This document shows positions 8,137 through 18,779 of a DNA stretch of 64,000 nt, one piece after another. Positions within the stretch are counted from its first letter, which is position 1; each line of letters begins with the position of its first letter. The notes beneath the pieces were generated by a model. That model was not told the DNA's origin. It did not search any database and saw nothing but the letters and a program-made list of their open reading frames with translations. This DNA comes from Vicinamibacterales bacterium (lineage in GTDB: Bacteria; Acidobacteriota; Vicinamibacteria; Vicinamibacterales; 2-12-FULL-66-21). Position numbers and translations under genes: made by a program. Location of the stretch: positions 1 to 64,000 of the forward strand of contig DASXLB010000078.1 in NCBI GenBank assembly GCA_036496585.1, in the 5' to 3' direction.

Positions 8137-8153
8137 TCATGACCGGGTCATGA
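8137..8153. repeat. Perfect 17-bp palindrome between convergent genes
   Basis: TCATGACC-G-GGTCATGA is a perfect inverted repeat around one central base, in the 60-base gap between the convergent kinase and der genes. It lacks a T-tract on either strand, so it may be a weak bidirectional terminator or a protein-binding site. Confidence 0.5.
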
Positions 8154-8183
8154 GACTGATCGCCGGCGTGCAGGAACGACGCG

Positions 8184-9536
8184 TCACCGGGCGCGGCGCC
8201 GCACCTTGATGCGGATCGGCGTCCCTTCCATGCCGAACGACTCGCGCAGGCGGTTCATCAGAAACCGCTCGTACGAAAAGTGGAACGAGGTTGCCACGTT
8301 GGTGAAGAACACGAACTCCGGCGGCGCCACGCCCGTCTGCGCGGCGTAGAGGATGCGCACTTCGCGGCGGCCGGGGCTGGCTGGGGGATGCGCGGCGGTG
8401 ACCGTCTGGACGAAGCGATTCAACTCGCCGGTCGGGACGCGGCGCAGCCGCGCCACCGCGACGCGATCGATCGCCTCGAGCAGCTTCGGCGTGCGCTCGC
8501 CGGTGCGCGCCGAGATGTGAAGGATCTGCGCGTAGTCGAGGAACTTCAGCTGCTGGCGCAGCTTGTCGTCGAACTCCTTCGAGTAGTCGGTCCCGCGCCC
8601 TTTCATCAGATCCCATTTGTTGGCGACAACGATCACGCCGCAGCCGGTGTTCTGGGCTTCGCCGGCAATCGTCGCGTCCTGATCGGTCGCGCCTTCCGTC
8701 GCGTCGATCACCAGGACGGCGACGTCGGCCTTCTCGATGGCGCGGCGCGCGACGATGACGCTGACCGACTCGACCTGCCCGGCGCGCGCGACGCGCCCGG
8801 GACGGCGGATTCCAGCGGTGTCGAGGATACGGAAGTTGCGCTTGTGCCACTTCAGCACCGCGTCGACCGTGTCGCGCGTCGTCCCCGGCAGCTCGCTGAC
8901 GATGGAGCGCTCTTCCTTGAGGAGGCGATTCACCAGCGAGGATTTGCCAACGTTGGGCCGCCCGATGACGGCGATGCGGATCTCGGGCTCGGCGAGCGCC
9001 GGCGCGGCCTCGCGGCGTCCTTCTGGGAACCGCGCCGAGATCTCGTCGAGGAGGTCGCCCACCCCGTCACCGTGCTCCGCGGCAATCTCGACGATCGGCT
9101 CGAAGCCCAGCGCGTAGAACTCCACGGCGCGGCCGCGTGCCCTGTGGTCGTCGGTCTTGTTCACGGCCACCACGATCGGCGCCGCGACCTTGCGCAGCGC
9201 CGCCGCAATCTCCTCGTCCCCTGACACCAGCCCCTCCCGGCCGTCGACGACGAACACGACGACGTCGGCGGTGGCAATCGCCTTCCTCCCATGTTCGACG
9301 ACCAGTTCGTGGAGGGGGTCGCTGGTCGCTCCGAACATCCCGCCGGTGTCGACTATCGAAAAGGGCATCCCCTGCCATTCGGCCGGCTCGGCAAACGTGT
9401 CGCGGGTCGTCCCCGCCACGGGTGTGACGATGGCGCGGCGGGTGCCGGCAATCCGGTTGAAAAGCGTCGACTTCCCCACGTTGGGGCGACCGACCAGCAC
9501 GACCGTTGGTACTCCGGCGGGGCGTTTCGCGGGCAT
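8184..9536 (-). CDS. der: Ribosome biogenesis GTPase Der (EngA)
   Basis: The 450-residue protein carries two tandem GTPase domains, the hallmark of Der. The first P-loop is GRPNVGKST near residue 17, with TTRDT and DTGG switch motifs. The second is GRPNVGKSS near 193, again with TTRDT and DTAG. Each has an NKxD specificity motif (NKTD and NKWD). A C-terminal KH-like domain follows and ends in RRRAR. Der acts in 50S ribosomal subunit assembly in the cytoplasm. Length is normal. The gene is transcribed divergently from the HU/IHF-type gene, with about 80 bases between the two starts, so the regulatory regions overlap. Confidence 0.97.
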   Translation of the reverse strand: MPAKRPAGVPTVVLVGRPNVGKSTLFNRIAGTRRAIVTPVAGTTRDTFAEPAEWQGMPFSIVDTGGMFGATSDPLHELVVEHGRKAIATADVVVFVVDGREGLVSGDEEIAAALRKVAAPIVVAVNKTDDHRARGRAVEFYALGFEPIVEIAAEHGDGVGDLLDEISARFPEGRREAAPALAEPEIRIAVIGRPNVGKSSLVNRLLKEERSIVSELPGTTRDTVDAVLKWHKRNFRILDTAGIRRPGRVARAGQVESVSVIVARRAIEKADVAVLVIDATEGATDQDATIAGEAQNTGCGVIVVANKWDLMKGRGTDYSKEFDDKLRQQLKFLDYAQILHISARTGERTPKLLEAIDRVAVARLRRVPTGELNRFVQTVTAAHPPASPGRREVRILYAAQTGVAPPEFVFFTNVATSFHFSYERFLMNRLRESFGMEGTPIRIKVRRRAR

Positions 9537-9562
9537 GTCAGAAATATCAGTTAGGGAAACTA

Positions 9563-9591
9563 TTGACAGTGTAAGTGACGACAGCTATAGT
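9563..9591 (+). promoter_or_regulatory. Near-consensus sigma70 promoter of the HU/IHF gene
   Basis: TTGACA at 9563-9568 and TATAGT at 9586-9591 are separated by exactly 17 bases. This is the best promoter in the window. The predicted start is near 9598, giving a leader of about 20 bases with a GAGGAG Shine-Dalgarno at 9605-9610. Confidence 0.85.
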
Positions 9592-9619
9592 AGTTATGAA
9601 TCCTGAGGAGACAGTAAGC

Positions 9620-9892
9620 ATGATCAAGGTCGACATCGTCAACGAGGTGTCGCGCGTTGCCGACATCACCAAGGTCAAGGCCGAGGTGGCTGTTGACGCT
9701 GTCTTCGAAGCGATGCGAATCTCCATGCAGCGCGGCGAGCGGATCGAGCTGCGAGGCTTCGGGGTTTTCCAGGTCAAGCCCAGAAAGCGCGGCATCGGCC
9801 GCAACCCCCGCACCGGCAAGGAAGTCCGCATCCCGCCAGGGCGCACTATCCGCTTCAAGCCCGGCAAGGACCTCCAGAATATCGGAGGCTGA
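9620..9892 (+). CDS. HU/IHF-family DNA-binding protein
   Basis: This 90-residue protein has the full bacterial DNA-bending fold: two N-terminal helices and a beta-arm with 'RNPRTGKEV' at the tip, whose Pro intercalates into DNA in this family. It is probably IHF-alpha-like or a generic HU; the sequence alone does not separate them. I place the start at the ATG at 9620 (MIKVDIVNEV) because GAGGAG lies nine bases upstream. An in-frame GTG at 9575 would begin within the promoter. The strong promoter fits an abundant nucleoid protein. The stop codon overlaps the probable start region of the site-2 protease, so translation may be coupled. Confidence 0.93.
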   Translation: MIKVDIVNEVSRVADITKVKAEVAVDAVFEAMRISMQRGERIELRGFGVFQVKPRKRGIGRNPRTGKEVRIPPGRTIRFKPGKDLQNIGG

Positions 9893-10791
9893 CCGTTTAT
9901 CCGCCGTTCGCGCCGCCTCGACCCCGGTTTCAGCACCGGTGGTGGCTGCACATCCTGCTGTTCCTGCTGACCGTTGGGACGACCACCGCCCTCGGTATCG
10001 GCCATTATGCCGCGTTCGCGTCCGACTTCGGCACGCGGATCGTCGCCGGCCTCACGATCCGTACGGGACTCGCCTACAGCGCGGCGGTGCTCGGCGTCCT
10101 CGGCGCGCACGAGATGGGACACTATCTGATGTGCCGGCGCTATGACGTCGACGCGACGCTGCCCTTCTTCATTCCCTTCCCGTCGATCTCGGGCACGCTC
10201 GGCGCGGTGATCAAGATCCGCGAGGCGTTCCCGAGCCGCCGTGCGTTGTTCGACATCGCGATCGGCGGGCCGATCGGCGGCTTCGTCGTGCTGGTGCCGC
10301 TGCTCTTCTGGGGGATGCACCTCTCGAACGTCCTGCCGGTCCCTCCCGGCATGGATGGCTACTCGCTGGGCGAGCCGCTGCTGTTCAAGCTGGCGACATG
10401 GGCGACGTTTGGATCGATCCCCGACGGATCGTCGGTGAACATCCATCCGGTCGTCTTCGCTGCCTGGTTCGGCATGCTGGCGACCGCCTGGAACCTGCTG
10501 CCGTTCGGACAGCTCGACGGCGGACACCTGACCTACGCGACGCTGGGCGACGCCTCGCGCTACTTCTCGCTCGCCACCATCGGCGGCTGCATCACGATGT
10601 GCTTCGTGTCCTACAGCTGGGTGGTGATGACGGTGATGCTGATCGTGATGCTCCTCACGCTCGGCGCCCGGCACCCGCGCGTGATGGCCGAGGACGAGCC
10701 GCTCGGCGCGGGTCGCTACGCGCTGGCGCTCTTCGCGCTGGCGATGCTGGTGATCTGCTTCACACCAGTGCCGATCGATCCGCTGAAGTAG
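9889..10791 (+). CDS. Site-2 protease family (M50) membrane metalloprotease
   Basis: The zinc-binding HEMGH lies at residues 74-78 if translation starts at CTG 9889, and a second motif 'PFGQLDGG' supplies the third metal ligand. Several hydrophobic segments surround both motifs, and one transmembrane helix precedes HEMGH. The frame contains no ATG, GTG or TTG between its upstream stop (about 9694) and GTG 10087. Starting at 10087 would delete the first helix and leave only seven residues before the active site. The CTG overlapping the HU/IHF stop (cTGA), just after GGAGG, is my best guess, but the start is uncertain. Such proteases cleave transmembrane substrates in the inner membrane; the substrate here is unknown. 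Confidence 0.85.
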   Translation: MTVYPPFAPPRPRFQHRWWLHILLFLLTVGTTTALGIGHYAAFASDFGTRIVAGLTIRTGLAYSAAVLGVLGAHEMGHYLMCRRYDVDATLPFFIPFPSISGTLGAVIKIREAFPSRRALFDIAIGGPIGGFVVLVPLLFWGMHLSNVLPVPPGMDGYSLGEPLLFKLATWATFGSIPDGSSVNIHPVVFAAWFGMLATAWNLLPFGQLDGGHLTYATLGDASRYFSLATIGGCITMCFVSYSWVVMTVMLIVMLLTLGARHPRVMAEDEPLGAGRYALALFALAMLVICFTPVPIDPLK

Positions 10792-10792
10792 C

Positions 10793-13306
10793 TCAGAGGA
10801 CGCTCATCGGATCGACGTCGACGATCGTCCGCCGTTTCAGTTCCGGCCGCTCGTCGAGCACCTGTACGAGTGCCTTGCGCATGGCGGTGCGGTGCCCACC
10901 CTTGATGAAGAGCTGCGCGCGATGCTCCCCTTTCAGCCGGCCGAGCGGAGCTGGGGCGGGACCGAGCACGCGCCAGGCGTCGGCGCCGCGGCTGTCGTCC
11001 CGGTCCCGGCTGCGGCGTCCGGGGGAGCCGCGCATCGCCTCGGCGATCGTGGCCGCGTCTTCCATCGCCGCCTGCCGCGTGCGGGCCTTCACCACCACGT
11101 TGATCAGCGCCACCGCCGGCGGATACCGCATCGCGCGCCGGAAGCGCATCTCGTCGGCATAGAAGGCGGCGTAGTCCTGCCGACAGGCGTGACGGATGCT
11201 GTAGTGATCCGGATGGATCGTCTGCACGATGGCCTCGCCGGCGATCTCGCCGCGGCCGGCGCGCCCGGCCACCTGGGTGAGCAGCTGGAACGTCCGTTCC
11301 GCGGCGCGGAAATCGGCGAGTCCCAACCCGACGTCGGCGCTGATCACCCCGACCAGCGTCACGCTCGGGAAATCGTGGCCCTTGGCGATCATCTGCGTGC
11401 CGATGAGCACGTCGAGCTCCCGCGCGGCGAACCGCGCGAGGAGCGTCGCGATCGCGCCGCGTCGCCGGACTGTGTCGCGGTCCACCCGTCCGACTCTCGC
11501 CTGCGGCAGCAGCGCCCGAACCTCCGCTTCGACACGCTCGGTGCCGAACCCGAGCTGCTCGAGGTACGGGCCCGCACACTTGCCGCAGACCTTGGGCAGC
11601 GGCACGGCATGGTTGCAGTAGTGGCAGCGGGCGCGGCCTGCCGCCTTGTGGACCGTCAGGGAGACCGAGCAGTTCGGGCACTCGAGCGTCTCGCCGCAGC
11701 CGCGGCAGAAGACGACGGTCGCGAATCCGCGGCGGTTCAGCAGGACGATCGCCTGCTCGCCGCGCGCCATCCGCGCCGCCATCGCGTCGCGAAGCGGCGC
11801 GCTGAGGATGACCTCAGGCCCCTCGGCGGCGTATTCGGCGCGCATATCGACGATCGCGACGTCGGCGAGCGGACGGTCGAGCACGCGCCGAGTCAGCGAC
11901 ACCAGCTCGTAGCGCCCCGACTCGGCGTTGCTGTAGGTTTCGAGGGAGGGCGTCGCCGATCCGAGCACGATCAGCGCGGCGGCGGCGCGCGCGCGCACCA
12001 CGGCGACGTCGCGCCCGTTGTAGCGCGGCACCCCCTCCTGCTTGTACGAGGCGTCGTGCTCTTCGTCCACCACGATCAGCCCGATCGCGGCGAGCGGCGC
12101 ATACACGGCGCTGCGGGTGCCGACGACCACGTCGACGTCGCCGCGGCGGATCCGCTGCCACTGGTCGTAGCGCTCCCCCTCGCTGAGCGCGCTGTGCTGG
12201 ATGGCCACGCGCTCGCCGAAGGCCGCGCGGAAGATCGCCGCTGCGGCAGGCGTCAGCGCGATTTCCGGCACCATCAGCAGGACGCCGCGTCCCGAGGCCC
12301 GCACCGCGCGAGCCAGGCGCAGGTAGATCTCCGTCTTGCCGCTGCCGGTCACGCCGTGCAGCAGCGCGGCATGGAAGGTCCGCGCCGCGGCGCGCGCCGC
12401 GAGCCGGTCGAAGGCGCTCTGCTGCTCGGCCGTGAGATCCACCACGGCCGGCCGTGCCACGGCGATCGGCGATCGGTCGAACGGATCGCGATCCAGCCGC
12501 CGCCGCTCGATCGTGACGAGCCCGAGTCGGCTCAAGCGCTGGACGGATTCTGCGGGGATGTCCTGGGCCGACAGATCTGACAGCGCGAGGCCATCCGGCG
12601 CGCCGCGCAACAGATCGAGCGCCTGCTGCTGCCGCGCCCCGAGCTTTAGGTCTCTGTCGAACGATTCGGCGCCCTGCGCGGTGATCGAGGCCACACGGAT
12701 GGTCCGCGACGCGTCCGCGGTCCCTCGCAAGGGCAGCGTCAGCGTGACCAGGCCGTCGGCCTGCAGGGCCGTCAGCGCGGCGCGCGCCGACGGCGCCTTC
12801 TTCACCAGCGCGCCGATCGACGCGACCCGGCCGCCGCTGAGGATGTCGAGCGCCTGGCGGCGGACGCCGCGTTCGGTCAGCAGCCGCGCTTCCCCCAGCT
12901 CGGTGATCCGCGCGTGGCGCTCGCTCTCGATCCAGGCGCGCGGAGGCATCGCGGTGCCGATCGCATCGCCGATCCCGCACGCATAGTAGTCGGCCACCCA
13001 GGTGGCCAGGTCGACGACGTCCGGGGGCAGGAAGGGCTCGCTGTCCAGCACGTCCGCGACTGGCTTCACGGCGGCGCGCTGCCCGGCCGGCAACGAAGAT
13101 TCATCGAAGGTGGTCTGACCCCCGTCTGACCCCGGTTTGACCCCGGTTTGACCCCGGTCTGACCCCAGTCGGACGCCGGTGACGAGGCGGGCGCCGAGCG
13201 GGACGAGCAGGCGCGAACCAACCGGGGGGTCAGGGACGTCGTCGGGAAGGGCGTAGGTGAGCGGCCCGAGCCCGGGGACGGGAACCGCCACGCGAACCAG
13301 GCGCAT
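10793..13306 (-). CDS. priA: Primosomal replication protein N' (PriA helicase)
   Basis: This 837-residue protein restarts stalled replication forks. It shows the N-terminal DNA-binding domain, Walker A 'GVTGSGKTE', DEEH Walker B in 'VVDEEHDASYK', and the zinc-binding cysteine cluster between the helicase lobes (CRGCG, CPNC, CHYC, CGKC). The helicase C domain follows, with 'IGTQMIAKGHDFP'. Near residues 43-65 the N-terminal domain contains a Gly/Ser/Asp/Lys insert encoded by six 11-bp DNA repeats, which is unusual. The ATG start lies nine bases after a TAACAT -10 hexamer, and its stop nearly meets that of the convergent protease gene. Confidence 0.96.
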   Translation of the reverse strand: MRLVRVAVPVPGLGPLTYALPDDVPDPPVGSRLLVPLGARLVTGVRLGSDRGQTGVKPGSDGGQTTFDESSLPAGQRAAVKPVADVLDSEPFLPPDVVDLATWVADYYACGIGDAIGTAMPPRAWIESERHARITELGEARLLTERGVRRQALDILSGGRVASIGALVKKAPSARAALTALQADGLVTLTLPLRGTADASRTIRVASITAQGAESFDRDLKLGARQQQALDLLRGAPDGLALSDLSAQDIPAESVQRLSRLGLVTIERRRLDRDPFDRSPIAVARPAVVDLTAEQQSAFDRLAARAAARTFHAALLHGVTGSGKTEIYLRLARAVRASGRGVLLMVPEIALTPAAAAIFRAAFGERVAIQHSALSEGERYDQWQRIRRGDVDVVVGTRSAVYAPLAAIGLIVVDEEHDASYKQEGVPRYNGRDVAVVRARAAAALIVLGSATPSLETYSNAESGRYELVSLTRRVLDRPLADVAIVDMRAEYAAEGPEVILSAPLRDAMAARMARGEQAIVLLNRRGFATVVFCRGCGETLECPNCSVSLTVHKAAGRARCHYCNHAVPLPKVCGKCAGPYLEQLGFGTERVEAEVRALLPQARVGRVDRDTVRRRGAIATLLARFAARELDVLIGTQMIAKGHDFPSVTLVGVISADVGLGLADFRAAERTFQLLTQVAGRAGRGEIAGEAIVQTIHPDHYSIRHACRQDYAAFYADEMRFRRAMRYPPAVALINVVVKARTRQAAMEDAATIAEAMRGSPGRRSRDRDDSRGADAWRVLGPAPAPLGRLKGEHRAQLFIKGGHRTAMRKALVQVLDERPELKRRTIVDVDPMSVL
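13114..13179. repeat. Six-unit 11-bp tandem repeat within priA
   Basis: Consecutive 11-bp units on the plus strand are TCTGACCCCCG, TCTGACCCCGG, TTTGACCCCGG (twice), TCTGACCCCAG and a degenerate TCGGACGCCGG. Six units make 66 bp (22 codons), so the priA frame is kept even though a single unit would shift it. The insert encodes Gly/Ser/Asp/Lys-rich linker sequence. Confidence 0.85.
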
Positions 13307-13315
13307 CGGACGGGG

Positions 13316-13321
13316 ATGTTA
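13316..13321 (-). promoter_or_regulatory. -10 hexamer TAACAT, possible leaderless priA promoter
   Basis: On the minus strand TAACAT ends nine bases before the priA ATG and overlaps the stop region of the upstream UDG gene. No SD is visible. It would provide a promoter internal to the operon. Confidence 0.4.
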
Positions 13322-14038
13322 CCGGTCGCCCCGGACAGGGGCGGTCACGAGCGCGCGCGCGCGCTTGAGGTCCTCCCACGCATCGCGCTTGCGATCCGGG
13401 CTGCGCAGCAGGAACGACGGGTGGAACGTGGGAATCAGCTTGGCGCCCCGGAAATCGTAGACGCGTCCGCGCAGCCGCGAAATCGACTCGTCGCTGCGCA
13501 GGAGCGTCTTTGCCGCGAACGATCCCAGCGCGACGATGACGCGCGGCCCGACCGCGTCAATCTGCTGCAGGAGGAACGGCTCGCACGTCGCGATCTCGTC
13601 CGGCTCGGGATTGCGATTGCCCGGCGGTCGGCACTTGATCACGTTGGCGATGTACACCTGGTCGCGCTCGAAGTTGATCGCCTGGATCATCTTCGTCAGC
13701 AACTGCCCTGCCCGTCCGACGAACGGGATGCCTTGGATGTCCTCGTCGGCCCCCGGCGCCTCGCCGACGAACATCAGATCAGCGTTCGGGTTGCCGACGC
13801 CGAAGACCACCTGCTTCCGTCCGAGCGTGTGCAGTTTGCAGCGGCTGCAGTCGAGCCCGAGGTCGGCCTTGACGAGCGCCAGGAGGCCCGCCGCGTCGCG
13901 GGGACGCTCTTCCAGCCGTGGCACATCACCGGCGGCGCCGGGCCGCTTGGACCAGCGGCTATCCGTACTCACGCCGCCGACGCCGAGTTCAGTAAAGAAC
14001 TTCAGATGCTCGGCCAGTTGCTGACTCGTCTCACTCAT
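13319..14038 (-). CDS. Uracil-DNA glycosylase, family 4 (Fe-S)
   Basis: The 239-residue enzyme removes uracil from DNA. Four cysteines that ligate a 4Fe-4S cluster in family-4 UDGs are present: Cys64 and Cys67 (CSRC), Cys136 (IKCRPPGNR) and Cys152. The catalytic motif 'GEAPGADED' (about 92-100) and the family motif '[11 protein letters not shown]' toward the C-terminus are also visible. An N-terminal extension of about 50 residues precedes the core. The gene sits between coaBC and priA on the same strand, a DNA-maintenance context. The ATG at 14038 has no strong SD, and the 40-base gap to coaBC suggests co-transcription. Confidence 0.93.
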   Translation of the reverse strand: MSETSQQLAEHLKFFTELGVGGVSTDSRWSKRPGAAGDVPRLEERPRDAAGLLALVKADLGLDCSRCKLHTLGRKQVVFGVGNPNADLMFVGEAPGADEDIQGIPFVGRAGQLLTKMIQAINFERDQVYIANVIKCRPPGNRNPEPDEIATCEPFLLQQIDAVGPRVIVALGSFAAKTLLRSDESISRLRGRVYDFRGAKLIPTFHPSFLLRSPDRKRDAWEDLKRARALVTAPVRGDR

Positions 14039-14078
14039 TGCTCTCGGCTACCGCTCATCGAGCGCCCGCGACCCGCCA

Positions 14079-15287
14079 TCAACGAGTCGCCGCCACCCGC
14101 GCGAGCAGCTGCTCCACGCGGTCGAGAATTTTCGCGGCGAGCGCACTCTTGGGCTGCAGCGGCTGCTCTTCGTCGCCGTCGGCGCTGATGAACGTCGCCG
14201 CGTTGGCATCGACATCGAAGCCCGCATCCGTGCGCGACACGTCATTGGCGACGATCAGGTCGACCTGTTTGGCGGCGAGCTTCTGGCGGGCCCGCGGACG
14301 CGGGTCGCCCGTTTCGGCGGCAAACCCCACCAGGACCGGCGCTCGCGCATCGCCGCGCTGACGACCGAGTTCGGCGAGGATGTCGGGCGTGCGAACGAGC
14401 GTGAGCGTCATCGGACCATCGCTCTTCGTGATCTTTGCGTCGGCCGCCCCTCGCTCGGGCGTGTAGTCGGCGACCGCCGCCGCCATCACGACCGCGTCGG
14501 CCTCGACGGCATGCCGGGTGACCGCCCGCGCCATCTCTGCGGCGCTCCGCACCCGTTCCACCTGGACACCGGCGGGCACGTCGAGTTTGGTCGGCCCGCT
14601 GACCAGCACGACGTGCGCGCCGCGTCTCGCCGCTTCGGCCGCGACGGCATATCCCATGCGGCCGCTCGATCGGTTCCCGATGTAGCGGACGGGATCGAGG
14701 TCTTCGTAGGTGGGACCCGCGCTCACGACGATGCGGCGCCCGAGGCAGGTGCCCTGGGGCCGCAGGAGACGATCGGCCTCCTCGACAATCGTCTCGGGTT
14801 CAGCGAGCCGTCCCTTGCCGATCCAGCCGCAGGCGAGAAAGCCGTCGCCGGGATCGACCACGTGCACCCCGCGCGCTACCAGCGTCTGCAGGTTTCGCTG
14901 CACCGCCGGATGCTCGAGCATGTTGGTGTTCATCGCCGGCGCGACGAGCACGGGAGCACGGGTCGCAAGATACAGCGAGGTCAGGAAGTCGTCGGCGATG
15001 CCGTTCGCCAGCTTGCCGATGAGATTGGCCGTGGCGGGAGCGATGAGCAGCAGCGCGATGTCGGTAGCGAGCGCGATGTGCTCGATGTCGGCGTTGGCGC
15101 CGCGCGCGAACTGATCGGTGATGACCGGCCGGCGGGTGATCGCCTCGAAGGTCACGTCGCCGACGAACCGCCGCGCCGAGCGCGTCATGATGGCGGCGAC
15201 GTCGTGGCCGCGCTTCTGCAGGCCGCGCGCGACCTCGACGGCCTTGTAGGCGCCGATGCCGCCGCTCACGCCGAGTCCGATCAGCAC
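14079..15287 (-). CDS. coaBC: Bifunctional phosphopantothenoylcysteine decarboxylase/synthetase (CoaBC)
   Basis: This 402-residue fusion makes 4'-phosphopantetheine for coenzyme A. The N-terminal FMN-dependent decarboxylase has the active-site His70 (ADIEH), the PAMN motif (117-120) and Cys153 in 'ACGWIGKGRLAEP'. The C-terminal synthetase half follows from about 190, with 'TYEDLDPVRYIGNRSSGRMG'. The GTG start is supported by AGGAG about nine bases upstream. The gene follows rpoZ at a short distance in the gmk-rpoZ-coaBC order seen in many bacteria. Confidence 0.96.
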   Translation of the reverse strand: MLIGLGVSGGIGAYKAVEVARGLQKRGHDVAAIMTRSARRFVGDVTFEAITRRPVITDQFARGANADIEHIALATDIALLLIAPATANLIGKLANGIADDFLTSLYLATRAPVLVAPAMNTNMLEHPAVQRNLQTLVARGVHVVDPGDGFLACGWIGKGRLAEPETIVEEADRLLRPQGTCLGRRIVVSAGPTYEDLDPVRYIGNRSSGRMGYAVAAEAARRGAHVVLVSGPTKLDVPAGVQVERVRSAAEMARAVTRHAVEADAVVMAAAVADYTPERGAADAKITKSDGPMTLTLVRTPDILAELGRQRGDARAPVLVGFAAETGDPRPRARQKLAAKQVDLIVANDVSRTDAGFDVDANAATFISADGDEEQPLQPKSALAAKILDRVEQLLARVAATR

Positions 15288-15318
15288 CGCTTCTGGTCTC
15301 CTGAGCTACCGGCAGGCC

Positions 15319-15489
15319 CTATTCGGCCGTCGCCGTCTCGGCCTGCTCGAGCTTCTCGATCTTGCGCTGCGTCACTTCCTTCATCGCGGTGCGCGCGGCC
15401 TTGTGCTGCACGTCGACCTTCGGCGTGCAGCCGCGCAACAGCTGCTTCGCCCTCGCGCCCGCCACGACAACGTACTCGAACTTGTTCAT
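15319..15489 (-). CDS. rpoZ: DNA-directed RNA polymerase subunit omega
   Basis: This 56-residue protein begins MNKFEYVVVAGARAKQLL and contains 'KAARTAMKEVTQRKIE', matching the short acidobacterial form of omega, which helps assemble RNA polymerase. It is identified from sequence pattern plus its canonical place directly after gmk. Its ATG overlaps the gmk stop (ATGA), so translation is coupled. The extreme C-terminus is Glu/Ala/Thr-rich. Confidence 0.88.
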   Translation of the reverse strand: MNKFEYVVVAGARAKQLLRGCTPKVDVQHKAARTAMKEVTQRKIEKLEQAETATAE

Positions 15490-16124
15490 ACGTGTTCCTC
15501 TCCTGCAAACGAAGTGCTGATCGCGGCAATCAGCGGCGCCATCACGGCCCGCCGCGCCCGCTCGGCGAAGACGATCGCCTTCAATCGATCGACGCACGCC
15601 TCGAGCGCATCGTTGACCACGACGTAGTCGTATTCGTCGACCGCGGCGATCTCGCTCCGCGCCGTCGCCAGCCGCCGCCGGATGGCATCCTCGGAATCCC
15701 GGCTCCGCCCGCGCAGGCGCTGCTCGAGCACCTCGAACGACGGCGGCAGCACGAACACGCCGATGGTGCCTTCGCGGAGCCTCCGCACCTGGCGCGCCCC
15801 CTGGACGTCGATCACCAGCACCAGGTCGCGGCCGTTCGCCAGCTCGACCTCGGCATCGGCGGCGCACGTCCCGTAAAAGTTGCCGAATACGTCGGCCCAC
15901 TCCAGGAACGCCTCGGCCGCGATCATCGTCTCGAAACGGCTGCGACTAATGAAATTATAGTCCACGCCGTCGACTTCGCCGAGACGAATCGGGCGGGACG
16001 TGTAGGACCGGGACAGGCCTAAGTCCGGAACGACTTGCGCAAGCCGCTCGACCACCGTCGTCTTGCCGGTACCCGATGGCGCCGACACCACGAACATCAG
16101 GCCGCGGCGGACGCTACTCGACAT
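15486..16124 (-). CDS. gmk: Guanylate kinase
   Basis: The 212-residue enzyme phosphorylates GMP to GDP. The P-loop is 'SAPSGTGKTT' (14-23), followed by the GMP-binding 'SRSYTSRPIRLGEVDGVDY' region and 'VIDVQGARQVRRL'. Length is typical. The start overlaps the end of yicC by 11 bases and the stop overlaps rpoZ by 4, so it lies in the middle of a tight operon. An in-frame internal ATG (MFVVSAPSG) is possible but less likely. Confidence 0.96.
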   Translation of the reverse strand: MSSSVRRGLMFVVSAPSGTGKTTVVERLAQVVPDLGLSRSYTSRPIRLGEVDGVDYNFISRSRFETMIAAEAFLEWADVFGNFYGTCAADAEVELANGRDLVLVIDVQGARQVRRLREGTIGVFVLPPSFEVLEQRLRGRSRDSEDAIRRRLATARSEIAAVDEYDYVVVNDALEACVDRLKAIVFAERARRAVMAPLIAAISTSFAGEEHV

Positions 16125-16994
16125 TCTGGACCTGCTCGCGCATCTTCTCGAGTTCGGCCTTCAGCCCGACCACCAGCTCGGTTACCCCCTGCCCCTCGGC
16201 TTTCGACCCCAACGTGTTGACCTCGCGGTTCATCTCCTGCAGCAGGAAGTCCAGCTTGCGGCCGCAGGGCTCCGGCCCCTCACTGAGCGCGCGCCAGTGC
16301 TCCAGGTGGGCGCGGAAGCGCACCGTCTCCTCGGTCACGTCGGACCGGTTGGCGAAACGCACCAGCTCCTGCGCGATCGCCGCCTCGTCGACCGAGGGAT
16401 CGACCCGCAGCTCCTTGATGCGTTCGGCGAGCCGGGCGCGCATGCCGTCGGCGCCGGCCTGGGCCGCGGCCGCCGCGCGCGAGAAGAGATCGCCGAGCAG
16501 CACGCGACGCGCCTCGAGGTCGGACTGCAAATGCGCCCCCTCGCTCGTCCGCATGCGATCGAGGCCGTCCAGCGCGGTTGCCAGAGCCGCCTCGACCTCG
16601 GAGAAAGCCTCTTCGTCGACGGTGTCTTTCTGCTCCGTCACGGTGATCGCCTGCGGAAAGCGCAGCAGATCGCCGGGGGTGAGTCCGCCCGATATCAGGC
16701 CGCGCTCGCGGGCGCGATCGAGCGCCGACGAGAGGCCTTCGACGACGGCGTCGTTGACCTCGATCTTCACCGCCGGAGCGCTGGCGCGCGGCTGAACGGC
16801 GATCGTCACTTCCAGTCGCCCGCGCGCGATCCGCTGCTGGACGATCGCACGCAGCCGGCTCTCGATCGGCGACAGCGCCCCCGGCATGCGCATCTGCAGA
16901 TCGAGAAAGCGATGATTCACTCCCCTGGCCGTGACGGTGACGCTAGCGCGCTCTCCCTCGCGGGTCAACGAGGCGAACCCGGTCATCGATTTGA

Positions 16995-16998
<4 letters not shown>
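16114..16998 (-). CDS. YicC/YloC family endoribonuclease
   Basis: The 294-residue protein begins with the family signature 'MIKSMTGFASLTRE' and ends with 'GRKLDFLLQEMNREVNTLGSK', the conserved YicC C-terminal motif. Members are cytoplasmic RNases implicated in RNA decay. The start codon overlaps the ABC transporter stop (ATGA), and the gene precedes gmk, the classic yicC-gmk arrangement. Length matches the family. Confidence 0.95.

Positions 16999-18778
<1,780 letters not shown>

Positions 18779-18779
<1 letters not shown>

Noticed and set aside
9575-9619. Start of the HU/IHF gene at GTG 9575
   Set aside because: It would lie inside the promoter; ATG 9620 has an ideal SD and matches the family N-terminus.
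13114-13179. CRISPR array
   Set aside because: Units are 11 bp, contiguous and without spacers, and lie within priA; this is a minisatellite.
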